From assembly GCF_004297265.1 (NCBI RefSeq), contig NZ_SCUT01000003.1, positions 186,001 to 250,000 of the forward strand: a stretch of 64,000 nt of DNA, written 5' to 3'. Made by a program: the position numbers and the translations under genes. The DNA comes from Reyranella sp. Lineage in GTDB: Bacteria; Pseudomonadota; Alphaproteobacteria; Reyranellales; Reyranellaceae. Shown here one piece after another: positions 1 to 9,138 of this stretch. Below the pieces are notes generated by a model. That model did no database searches. It worked only from the letters and a program-made list of their open reading frames with translations, and was not told the DNA's origin. Position 1 is the first letter of the stretch, and each line of letters opens with the position of its first letter.

Positions 1-1041
1 CTGCGACAGGATCAGGCGGCGCACCTCCGGCGTGCGCAGCTTCGCCAGCATCTCGGCTGGCGGCAGGTGGGCGAGCTCCGCGTAGCCCTCGCGCAGGCCG
101 AACGGATTGAGCGACGTGTTGAGGCCAAGTGTAAGACCGACCGGACGTCCCGCGACCTGGGCATAGAGCGGCAGGTTGTCGGCGCGCGCGGCGCGCACGC
201 CGTCCATCAGGCGCTTGTAGCGCTGCGGATCGTAGCTGCGGTCGGTCAGCAGGAACCAGACCGGCCGGCCGCTCTCCCGGGCGACCTGGCGGACCCAGTT
301 CCATTCCGCCTTCTCGTCGTCGAAGTCGGACAGGAAGCCGAAGGTGCCCACGCCGGCCCGGCCCATCGCCTTGCCAATCGCGATCAGCTCCTCATGCTCG
401 GCATAGCGGCCGGGCACCAGGTCGCCGGCCAGGGTCTTGTGCTGGTCGGTGCGGCTGGTGGTGAAGCCGACGGCGCCAGCCTTCAGCGCCTCCTCGGTGA
501 GTCGCGCCATCAGCTCGATGTCCTCGGCGGTCGCCATCTCGCGCTTGATGGCGCGCTCGCCCATCGCATAGACGCGCAGCGGATGGTGGGCGACCTGGGC
601 GCCGATATCGATGGTGCGCGGCAGGCGCTCCAGCGCGTCGAGATGTTCCGGGAAGCTCTCCCAGTCCCACTTCAGGCCTTCGGTCAGGGTGATGCCGGGA
701 ATGTCCTCGACCCCTTCCATCATCTCGATCAGCGCCGTCTGGTGCTCAGCTCGCACCGGCGCGAAGCCGACGCCGCAATTGCCGAACACGAGGGTCGTGG
801 CGCCATGCCAGGAGGACGGCGCCAGCACGGGATCCCAGGTGGCCTGGCCGTCGTAATGGGTATGGACGTCGACCCAGCCCGGCGTGACCAGCCGGCCCTC
901 GGCCTTGACCTCGCGCCTTCCGGGACCCGCCTTGCCGCCGACCTGGACGATCCTGTCGCCGTCGATCGCAACGTCGCCCTGGAACGCCGGCGCGCCCGTG
1001 CCGTCGACGATGGTGCCGCCCCGGATGACGATGTCGTGCAT
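1..1041 (-). CDS. N-acyl-D-amino-acid deacylase family amidohydrolase (3' end outside window)
   Basis: Zinc-dependent amidohydrolase of the D-aminoacylase/dihydroorotase-like superfamily, a family that removes acyl groups from D-amino acids or related amides. Reading leftward from the ATG at 1041, the protein begins MHDIVIRGGTIVDGTG, the usual start of the family's beta-sandwich. It then shows the metal-binding DVHTHYDGQATWDP segment and the characteristic GNCGVGFAP loop. About 347 residues are visible with no stop before the window edge; the family is usually 480-580 residues, so roughly the C-terminal third is missing. Substrate cannot be told from sequence; the family also contains bacterial enzymes of unknown substrate. 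The family call is firm, the substrate is not. Confidence 0.85.
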   Translation of the reverse strand, partial: MHDIVIRGGTIVDGTGAPAFQGDVAIDGDRIVQVGGKAGPGRREVKAEGRLVTPGWVDVHTHYDGQATWDPVLAPSSWHGATTLVFGNCGVGFAPVRAEHQTALIEMMEGVEDIPGITLTEGLKWDWESFPEHLDALERLPRTIDIGAQVAHHPLRVYAMGERAIKREMATAEDIELMARLTEEALKAGAVGFTTSRTDQHKTLAGDLVPGRYAEHEELIAIGKAMGRAGVGTFGFLSDFDDEKAEWNWVRQVARESGRPVWFLLTDRSYDPQRYKRLMDGVRAARADNLPLYAQVAGRPVGLTLGLNTSLNPFGLREGYAELAHLPPAEMLAKLRTPEVRRLILSQ

Positions 1042-1185
1042 GGCCCGTCCCGCTGTTCTGTAATGGGACGGTAAGACTTCCACACAAGACCGGGCCCGGA
1101 AAGCCCGGAGCCATGCGTTACGGGCGTGCGGCTATTCTGAGGGCAGCGAAATGCGCAGAGTCTTTCCGCTTCGGCTTCACCCACA

Positions 1186-1297
1186 ACCTCATCCTGAGGA
1201 GGCCGCCCAGCGGCCGTCTCGAAGGATGGGCAACAGACGCGGTGCTCGTTCCCACCCTTCGAGACACGCTCCTGCGGAGCGCTCCTCAGGGTGAGGT
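1186..1297. repeat. Nested inverted repeat (palindromic intergenic element)
   Basis: The outer arms read acctcatcctgaggagg and ctcctcagggtgaggt. The inner arms read cgtctcgaaggatggg and cccacccttcgagacac. The element can fold into one long imperfect hairpin between the D-aminoacylase gene start and the prfC stop. This arrangement is typical of the large REP-like palindromes of rhizobial relatives. It may also end prfC transcription. Confidence 0.8.
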
Positions 1298-1323
1298 GCC
1301 TTTTGGAAGACTGATATAAGACG

Positions 1324-2907
1324 CTAAGAACGTTCCCGAATATCGCTGAACTTCACCTTCGGGCTCTTCTCGGCGATGTAGCCCAGCTCCCAGGCGTTGC
1401 GGGCGAGGAACACCGGCGAGCCGTCGCGGTCCTCGGACATGCCGCCGCGGTTGGCGGACATGAACTCCTCCAGGTCGGCCTTGGTCTCGGCCGAGATCCA
1501 GCGTGCGGTCTCGAACGGCGCGGGCTCGAGATCGATATGGACATTGTACTCGGCTTCGACCCTGGTCTTCAGCACGTCGAGCTGCAGTTCGCCGACCACG
1601 CCCACGATATGGTCGCCGCCGATGACCCGGCGGAACACCTGCGTCACGCCCTCCTCCGCCAGATCCTCCAGCGCGCGCCTGAGCTGCTTGGACTTCATCG
1701 GATCCTCCAGCCGCACGCGGCGCAGGATTTCCGGCGCGAAGTTCGGGATGCCGGTGATCTTCAGCGCCTCGCCCTCGGTCAGCGTGTCGCCGACCCGCAG
1801 CACGCCGTGATTGGGAATGCCGATGATGTCGCCGGGCCAGGCTTCGTCGACGATCTCGCGCTCGCGGGCGAAGAACAGGATCGGCGAGTTGACCGACAGA
1901 ACCTTCGACGTGCCCATCTGCGTCAGCTTCATGCCGCGGCGGAACTTGCCGCTGCACAGGCGCAGGAAGGCGATGCGGTCGCGATGGTTGGGGTCCATGT
2001 TGGCCTGGACCTTGAACACGAAGCCCGAGACCTTGGGCTCGGTCGGCTCGATCGGCCGCGGCTCGGCGGGCTGCGGCCGCGGCGGCGGCGCCCAGGCGGC
2101 GATCGCGTCCAGCAGTTCCTTCACGCCGAAATTGTTGTAGGCCGAGCCGAAGAACACCGGCGAGAGATGCCCGGCGCGATAGCTTTCGAGATCGAACGCC
2201 GGATAGCCCGCGCGCACCAGTTCGACCTCTTCCGCGAAGTTGGAATCGGCGATCTGGTAGTTCTCGATCACCTCGCCGATGCGGCTCCGGTCGGTGTTGT
2301 CGAACACCAGCATGCGGTTGTTGGCGAGATCGTAGGTGCCCTTGAAGTTCTGGCCCGAGCCGGTCGGCCAGGTCATGGGCGAGACGTCGAGCGCCAGGGT
2401 CGAGGCGACCTCGTCCAGCAGCTCGATCGGATCCTTGGACTCGCGGTCCATCTTGTTGATGAAGGTGATGATCGGCACGTCGCGCAGGCGGCAGATCTCG
2501 AACAGTTTGCGCGTGCGCGCCTCGATGCCCTTGGCGGCGTCGATCACCATCACCGCCGAATCGACGGCGGTCAGCGTGCGGTAGGTGTCTTCGCTGAAGT
2601 CTTCGTGGCCCGGCGTGTCGAGCAGGTTGAAGACGGCGCCGCCATATTCGAAGTGCATCACCGAGGTGGTGACCGAGATGCCGCGCTGCTGCTCGATCTT
2701 CATCCAGTCCGAGCGCGCCCGCCGCGCCTCGCCGCGCGCCTTCACGGCACCGGCGACATGGATGGCGCCGCCGAACAGCAGCAGCTTTTCCGTCAGCGTC
2801 GTCTTGCCGGCGTCGGGATGCGAGATGATCGCAAACGTGCGCCGCAGCCCGGCGGGATGGCCGGCCAGACGGGCGTCGGAAGCGGGAAGAGCGGCGGAAT
2901 CGGGCAC
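1324..2907 (-). CDS. prfC: Peptide chain release factor 3 (RF3)
   Basis: GTPase that recycles RF1/RF2 from the ribosome after peptide release, acting in the cytoplasm. At 527 residues it has the usual RF3 length. The translational-GTPase G domain is clear: the P-loop SHPDAGKTTLTEK, the switch-region RGISVTTSVMHFEY, DTPGHEDFSEDTYRTL, and the NKMD guanine-specificity motif. The C-terminal half carries the RF3-specific domain (VVGELQLDVLKTRVEAEY). The start at 2907 leaves a short N-terminal extension of about 22 residues before the G domain, which is common in alphaproteobacterial RF3. It appears monocistronic, with palindromic DNA beyond its stop. Confidence 0.97.
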   Translation of the reverse strand: MPDSAALPASDARLAGHPAGLRRTFAIISHPDAGKTTLTEKLLLFGGAIHVAGAVKARGEARRARSDWMKIEQQRGISVTTSVMHFEYGGAVFNLLDTPGHEDFSEDTYRTLTAVDSAVMVIDAAKGIEARTRKLFEICRLRDVPIITFINKMDRESKDPIELLDEVASTLALDVSPMTWPTGSGQNFKGTYDLANNRMLVFDNTDRSRIGEVIENYQIADSNFAEEVELVRAGYPAFDLESYRAGHLSPVFFGSAYNNFGVKELLDAIAAWAPPPRPQPAEPRPIEPTEPKVSGFVFKVQANMDPNHRDRIAFLRLCSGKFRRGMKLTQMGTSKVLSVNSPILFFAREREIVDEAWPGDIIGIPNHGVLRVGDTLTEGEALKITGIPNFAPEILRRVRLEDPMKSKQLRRALEDLAEEGVTQVFRRVIGGDHIVGVVGELQLDVLKTRVEAEYNVHIDLEPAPFETARWISAETKADLEEFMSANRGGMSEDRDGSPVFLARNAWELGYIAEKSPKVKFSDIRERS

Positions 2908-3035
2908 TTTTTGGGGGTCCTTCGGGGTGGCGTGGGGGTAGCGGACGGGTCGGTTGGCGTCAACTCGCGAGGTTTGTTAGTACGGCGCCGGCTTTGTCCG
3001 GCCGCGCGGGGGCTGGACCGAATGGATTGGGGTCA

Positions 3036-4184
3036 ATGGACGAGAAGAAGGCTGGCAGTACGCCAATCGCGCTACGCGTGCTGAAAGAGCTGGTGCTGCC
3101 GCTGGCCGGCGGCGTGGCCTACGGCACGATCGTGGCCCAGGCCAAGCAGATGCCGCTCGACGGCGTGACGGCGGGCGGCGTGGCGTTCTTCTGCATCCTG
3201 GCCGCGCAGGGGCTGGTGCTGCGCGCGGCGCGGTCGGCCGGGGGCGAGCCGCAGCCCGCCCCGCAAGCCGTGCCTGCTCCCGCGCCGGAGCCGCTCAAGC
3301 TGCCCGCGCCTGAGAAAGTTCCGGAGAAGGTCAAGGAACCGGAGCCCGCGCCCGCGCTCATCGCCACGCCAACGGTCGAGCCAATCGTCGAGCCGGCCGT
3401 CAAAACCGTCGCCGAGCCGGCCCCGGCACCTGCCCCGCCACCACCTCCACCTGCGCCTCCGAAACCCGCCAACGATTTCGTCAGCATCCGCGTCGGCATT
3501 GAGGAGCTGAAAGAGCAGGGCGCCCTGCCGGAGCTCGAACCGGAGAAACCGGAAGACGGCCAGCGCCCGCTCTTCCGCAATCTCGCCCATTCACCGAGCA
3601 AGCGGACGCCCGTCGAAGCGCTGGCGCCCAAGCAGCTGCTCGACCTCAAGATGCCCTACCAGGCGGTGCTGAACGCCGCGGTGAACTTCGAACGCGAGGT
3701 CAAGCGTCACGCCCACATGGCCGACGACCGGACCGTCCCGCTCGAAAGCCTGTTCGAGGAGCCGCGCTTCAACCTGTCGAAGGACCGGCTGCGCCAGCTC
3801 GATACGCTGCGCCGCGTCCGCAACAACATACTCCACGGCTTCGAAACCCTCGTCGATCCGACCGAAGCCGCCGCCCTCGTGGCCGCGTTCGACCGCGCCG
3901 CGTCGTGGTTCGATCCTGCCAATGTCGAGCCGATGGAGCCTCCGAAGGCCGAGGCCGAGAGGCCACCCGAGGACGACGTGGAGAAACCCTCTGCAGACGA
4001 GGCCGAGGAGGCCGAGGAGGCGGAGAAAGAAGAGCCGGCGGAAGAAGCAAGGGCTCCTGTAGAAGACGAGACAGGGAAGCGTGCTGAAGACGAGGTCGGG
4101 AAGCCCAAAGAGGAAGAGGCGGCTTACGAAGAAACAAAGGCACCCGCTGAACAAGAGAAAAGGGCCGCCGCCGCTCAGAGTTGA
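3036..4184 (+). CDS. Membrane-anchored protein with HEPN-like R-x4-H motif and acidic tail
   Basis: 382 residues, of no family that I can name. The start at 3036 is preferred over an upstream TTG because a purine-rich ggggt lies just before it. Two hydrophobic segments (about 19-34 and 46-62) suggest a membrane hairpin at the N terminus. A Pro/Glu/Ala-rich linker runs to about residue 150. A helical domain at about 190-300 contains LRRVRNNILHG, in which Arg262 and His267 form the R-x4-H pattern of HEPN domains (RNases or scaffolds common in toxin and defence proteins). The last 75 residues are a low-complexity Glu/Ala/Lys tail. Base composition is like the chromosome, unlike the next two genes. 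The HEPN assignment is inference from motif and helical context only. Confidence 0.6.
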   Translation: MDEKKAGSTPIALRVLKELVLPLAGGVAYGTIVAQAKQMPLDGVTAGGVAFFCILAAQGLVLRAARSAGGEPQPAPQAVPAPAPEPLKLPAPEKVPEKVKEPEPAPALIATPTVEPIVEPAVKTVAEPAPAPAPPPPPPAPPKPANDFVSIRVGIEELKEQGALPELEPEKPEDGQRPLFRNLAHSPSKRTPVEALAPKQLLDLKMPYQAVLNAAVNFEREVKRHAHMADDRTVPLESLFEEPRFNLSKDRLRQLDTLRRVRNNILHGFETLVDPTEAAALVAAFDRAASWFDPANVEPMEPPKAEAERPPEDDVEKPSADEAEEAEEAEKEEPAEEARAPVEDETGKRAEDEVGKPKEEEAAYEETKAPAEQEKRAAAAQS

Positions 4185-4342
4185 GTTTTATATTTGCTCG
4201 CCCTTTATCGAGTCATACCCAACTGACGCGAAGTAGTCGGCAACGCCTACTCCAGTGCTTCTGAGTGGCAACATAGCAATCGATGTCGCGCCAGGCTCGT
4301 TCAGTTTGTAGTGTCTCAGCGAGAAAATTCTCGGGGAACGCC

Positions 4343-5473
4343 ATGGATTTGGTCTTGCATCCTAGTGGTAGCGATTCTGCACTCTCTTCCAACTACAGGC
4401 GAGCATTCGCCCAGGCGACCACGCTATTCGTCGTGAGTGCTTACCTGACAGAATGGAATAAATCTCTGAAGCTAGGCCCAAACTGCGACAAGTTTCGCAT
4501 TATCGTCGGTAAGGACTTTGGCGTTACCCGGAAGAGCGCGTGTGTGGACGTATTGAAGTGGCTCCCGAATTCAAGAAAGGGGGAATTCCTCGTTGCGGAC
4601 GGAATAGCCGGCTTTCACCCCAAAGCAATATTTTGGCGAGAAGCCAGCAACCGAGCTTTCGCGATTGTTGGCTCATCCAACCTTACGCGTGCAGCGTTTT
4701 CGACCAATCATGAAGCAAACGGCTATTGCGAAATCAACTCGAATGCGTTTGACGCTGTCGAGCAATGGATTGCACGCATTGAATCTAGCTGTGTGCCAGT
4801 TTCAGAAGATTGGCTTGCACGATATCATGAAGCGCGCCCCTCGCCTGGGAGGTCGACTGGACCAAGAGCCAGGGTACAGCCCACAATTGGGTTCCCATTG
4901 CCGCGCCCAGCCGGCATGGTCAAACTAATCAACCGACGGCGCCGCCAACTTACAGTATATGCGAAGCAGCGGAATGGTCTTTTGTCTCTCTTTCGGCAAT
5001 GCGCTGAAGGAGAGATTAGCAACGCCGATTTTTATCAACGCCTGCCGTCATTTTGGAGTTCAGAAATAGGCGACCGTTTGCAGGGCGCCGGCTGGGAGCG
5101 GAAAGGTGCCAATAGTAACTTCCGAACGCTTTCGAAAAGCTTTCTGAGGATAGTAGAAGCGACTTCCTCTGATCGGGACGATGTCGTGATCAGAGAAATC
5201 GATAGGCTCGGTAAGAAGGGCGTCCCCTCTCGCAAGGCGTTTCTGTCTGAGATGCTTTGCCTTCGCTTTCCGAGCGAATATCCGGTCTTAAATTATCCCA
5301 TCGTACAGTATCTTAGAGCCATGAAGTTTCGCGCTCCTAGAAGCGCGACAGAAGGAGTCAAATATATTGATTTGGCAAAGAAGCTTCGTTTCTCGTTGAG
5401 AGAGAATCCAGATCATCCCGCAAAGAATATTGCGGAACTTGATACCGTCATCTGGAAAAAATACGGCAAATAG
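4343..5473 (+). CDS. Phospholipase-D-fold (HKD) nuclease-like protein
   Basis: 376 residues. The start at 4343 is supported by a gggga ribosome-binding site; an in-frame ATG at 4283 has none. The N-terminal half matches PLD-fold endonucleases: FHPKAIF (His92, Lys94) followed by VGSSNLTRAAFSTNHEAN (Gly110-Asn113), the degenerate HxK...GSxN motif seen in NgoFVII-like restriction enzymes and helicase-linked PLD nucleases. The usual Asp of HxKx4D is not in place, as in many of these nucleases. Only one HKD half is visible, so an active enzyme would be a dimer. The C-terminal 130 residues (FPSEYPVLNYPIVQYL, ELDTVIWKKYGK) resemble, to my eye, the small domain found with McrB-type proteins. Codon use is AT-rich compared with neighbours, suggesting transfer. 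It converges on the OLD-like gene. Confidence 0.7.
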   Translation: MDLVLHPSGSDSALSSNYRRAFAQATTLFVVSAYLTEWNKSLKLGPNCDKFRIIVGKDFGVTRKSACVDVLKWLPNSRKGEFLVADGIAGFHPKAIFWREASNRAFAIVGSSNLTRAAFSTNHEANGYCEINSNAFDAVEQWIARIESSCVPVSEDWLARYHEARPSPGRSTGPRARVQPTIGFPLPRPAGMVKLINRRRRQLTVYAKQRNGLLSLFRQCAEGEISNADFYQRLPSFWSSEIGDRLQGAGWERKGANSNFRTLSKSFLRIVEATSSDRDDVVIREIDRLGKKGVPSRKAFLSEMLCLRFPSEYPVLNYPIVQYLRAMKFRAPRSATEGVKYIDLAKKLRFSLRENPDHPAKNIAELDTVIWKKYGK

Positions 5474-5586
5474 GAGAGCATTGTAGCTTCTTTTCAGATA
5501 GTGCGCGTAAGCCCGTTGCTCAGTCTCTGTTCACGTAGTGAAGCCGCTACAACCTCCCACGCCGCACGCCCTTCTAGTTTTAAGGT

Positions 5587-7446
5587 TCACGCTACCTCAG
5601 GCACGTCCGACACGGCAAATACAGTATTGATTCTATTGAAGAGCTTTTCAGCGCGGTCCGCCGTTCCAACTGGCAAATCTCCAATTTTCTTCCAAGTATC
5701 AAATCGGCGAAGAACTTCACGCATCACCCGGCGCCTGTCGAGTTTCTTGTGGCCGTGGTTCTTCACTAGGAATCGTTCAATACGCTTGGTGATCATATCG
5801 GAGCCGTCTACCGGCAAATCCACTTCTTTCATGGCGAGGCCGAACGTCGCGTTTACACAGTCAATGTAAAACTCATCATCAAACAAATCTTCGATTGCAG
5901 CATTCACCTTGCCGATGCCAGCCGATTCTCCCAGCATCAACACACGGAATTTGGCACGACTTTCTTCGGCTAGCTCCTTCAGCACCATGTCTCTGATTTT
6001 GTTTCGTGCCAGTTCGCCTTCAGGATCTGTATCCAAGAGAACACCGGCATCCCAGCCGTTGCCGGCGGCGACTGCAGCGTACATAGGTGTGTTTGGTGCA
6101 CCATGAGCTGGCCACAAGTAAATCCGCTCAGAAAGATGAGTTTTTTTGGCTATTGCTAGCAGGCTGGATAGCTTGCGCAGCACCAGCGCATCATCACCTC
6201 CTTCGACGATGAGTGTCTGCCGAGATCCCAAGAGGCCGCTCAACTCTCCAGTTAGACCGAGAGCAATTTCGATCACCGCAGCGGGTGCACGCTGACTACT
6301 AACGACGCCCTTCTTCACAACACTGTGGTTGTCTTTCGATTCAACAATTCTAACGCGCTCTGGATTTCCAAGATCGACCATCGACGCAAGATGCGTCGTA
6401 AACAGAATAACATTGTCAGCAGACAATCGATCAAAAACCTCAAGAAGATCGCGCTGACCAGAATAGTGCAGGTGGATTCCCGGCTCTTCCAGTAGAAGAA
6501 TGCAATTCTTGTAGTGCCCTCGGCTAGCGTGCGTAAATTTCCACGCGAAAGAAACATGCCAGCGGAATCCACTGGAGCGCCGCATAAGGCGAACTGGCAT
6601 ATCAACGGCGTCATCCCGAGCGAAGATGTTCAGCGTTGGACCATCAACGTCGATATCGAACTCGACTTTCTTCTGACGCCACAGATCTCGGAATTGTTTC
6701 GATAGGTATGCCGAAGCTTGGCGCTTATCGAAAGCCCGAACCGTTCTTCCTTCAGGCGTTGCCCCTTTTGCAATGAAATCATCGAGCTTGATATTGGCTA
6801 GATCGAGAATGATCTTGATGGTCTGCTCTTCGTTGGTCAGCTGATGCCATTGAACCTGTTGCACTCGTTCGGCCAATGCCGGTAATTCGATTTGCGCACC
6901 GCTCAGTTCGTAGTCGTGAACATAAACAAACTTGGGAAGTTTGGCCCTGATCCACTCCGCGGCTTTAGTCAAATCTAGATCGCGAGCTTGGATCCCGCCG
7001 ATCTCAAATGTCGTCGGGCCGGTGTAGGTGCGTTTTGCAACAATTTTGATAGCGTTTGGTACTTTAGGTGCAATTGGCGGAGGTGGCGGCGGAAGTGAAG
7101 CTTCACTTTCTTGGGCAGCAGCTTCAGTTGGATCCGACGCAGTAGGCGCAGGCTGGGGAATTCCAGCAAAGGCGTAAAGCTCCGCGCGCTCGGCCGCCGC
7201 AAGAACAAAAACAGCCTCACAGACCGGAGAGGTTGCGTTTTTTCCACCCCAGTCGTCTACAGGCCAGTCCTCATCAATATTATATGAATCGCTCTCGTCG
7301 AAAGGATTGATGCGGCAGAGAGCGTCGAACAAGTTGCTCTTACCAGCTTCATTTTGGCCCACAAAGGAGGTGACCTTACCGACCTCGATTTCACCGGAAT
7401 CGATTATGTTGCGATAGTTCGTCACTCGAAAGTGCGTGAATTCCAT
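5587..7446 (-). CDS. OLD-family ATP-dependent endonuclease (AAA ATPase plus TOPRIM)
   Basis: 619 residues. The start at 7446 follows an agggagagg ribosome-binding site; a much longer open frame running upstream is only antisense shadow of the M20 gene. The N terminus is an SMC/RecF-like ATPase with Walker A GQNEAGKSN (residues 30-38), a signature-like MRRSSGFRWHVSF segment, and a Walker B region ILLLEEPGIHLH. The C terminus carries a TOPRIM nuclease: QTLIVEGGDDALVLRKL (acidic first motif) and GVLLDTDPEGE (DxD motif). Family members include phage P2 Old and GajA of the Gabija anti-phage system. No UvrD-like GajB partner is present; the neighbour is the convergent PLD nuclease. The gene is AT-rich and probably acquired. 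Confidence 0.85.
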   Translation of the reverse strand: MEFTHFRVTNYRNIIDSGEIEVGKVTSFVGQNEAGKSNLFDALCRINPFDESDSYNIDEDWPVDDWGGKNATSPVCEAVFVLAAAERAELYAFAGIPQPAPTASDPTEAAAQESEASLPPPPPPIAPKVPNAIKIVAKRTYTGPTTFEIGGIQARDLDLTKAAEWIRAKLPKFVYVHDYELSGAQIELPALAERVQQVQWHQLTNEEQTIKIILDLANIKLDDFIAKGATPEGRTVRAFDKRQASAYLSKQFRDLWRQKKVEFDIDVDGPTLNIFARDDAVDMPVRLMRRSSGFRWHVSFAWKFTHASRGHYKNCILLLEEPGIHLHYSGQRDLLEVFDRLSADNVILFTTHLASMVDLGNPERVRIVESKDNHSVVKKGVVSSQRAPAAVIEIALGLTGELSGLLGSRQTLIVEGGDDALVLRKLSSLLAIAKKTHLSERIYLWPAHGAPNTPMYAAVAAGNGWDAGVLLDTDPEGELARNKIRDMVLKELAEESRAKFRVLMLGESAGIGKVNAAIEDLFDDEFYIDCVNATFGLAMKEVDLPVDGSDMITKRIERFLVKNHGHKKLDRRRVMREVLRRFDTWKKIGDLPVGTADRAEKLFNRINTVFAVSDVPEVA

Positions 7447-7535
7447 CTGAAGACCTCTCCCTAAGCCGATGATGACGGTCCGCCGGGACACCTTCAAGGA
7501 CCCTTTGCAACCTTGAGGTGATCTGCCTATTGCAC

Positions 7536-7563
7536 TGACGGTACGGGAGGGATTCGATCCTAT
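7536..7563 (-). other. tRNA 3'-end-like fragment (possible attachment-site remnant)
   Basis: Read on the minus strand, this segment ends TCGAATCCCTCCCGTACCG. That fits the T-loop, 3' T-stem and 3' acceptor strand (CCGTACC) plus discriminator of a tRNA. The 5' T-stem (ATAGG) no longer pairs fully and no matching 5' tRNA half is seen, so this is not a functional tRNA. It lies at the right boundary of the AT-rich nuclease cassette, where an integrase att site would be expected. No second copy was found on the left side. Confidence 0.3.
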
Positions 7564-7614
7564 GGGCGTTGCTACGTACTTACAGCTGCCGCTCGTCAGC
7601 GCTACACTCCCCCT

Positions 7615-9072
<1,458 letters not shown>

Positions 9073-9138
9073 ACGAAATAAGCGAAATCAACGAATCGAA
9101 AAAAAAGTTCCCGCGCTTCGGGGAGCTATTTCACAGCT

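Noticed and set aside
4343..7446. Gabija (GajA-GajB) system
   Set aside because: The OLD-like protein resembles GajA in layout, but no UvrD-like helicase gene is adjacent and the partner gene is a convergent PLD nuclease.
7536..7613. A complete tRNA gene
   Set aside because: Only the 3' T-loop and acceptor strand fit; the D-arm, 5' acceptor and anticodon stem do not pair, so it is at most a remnant.
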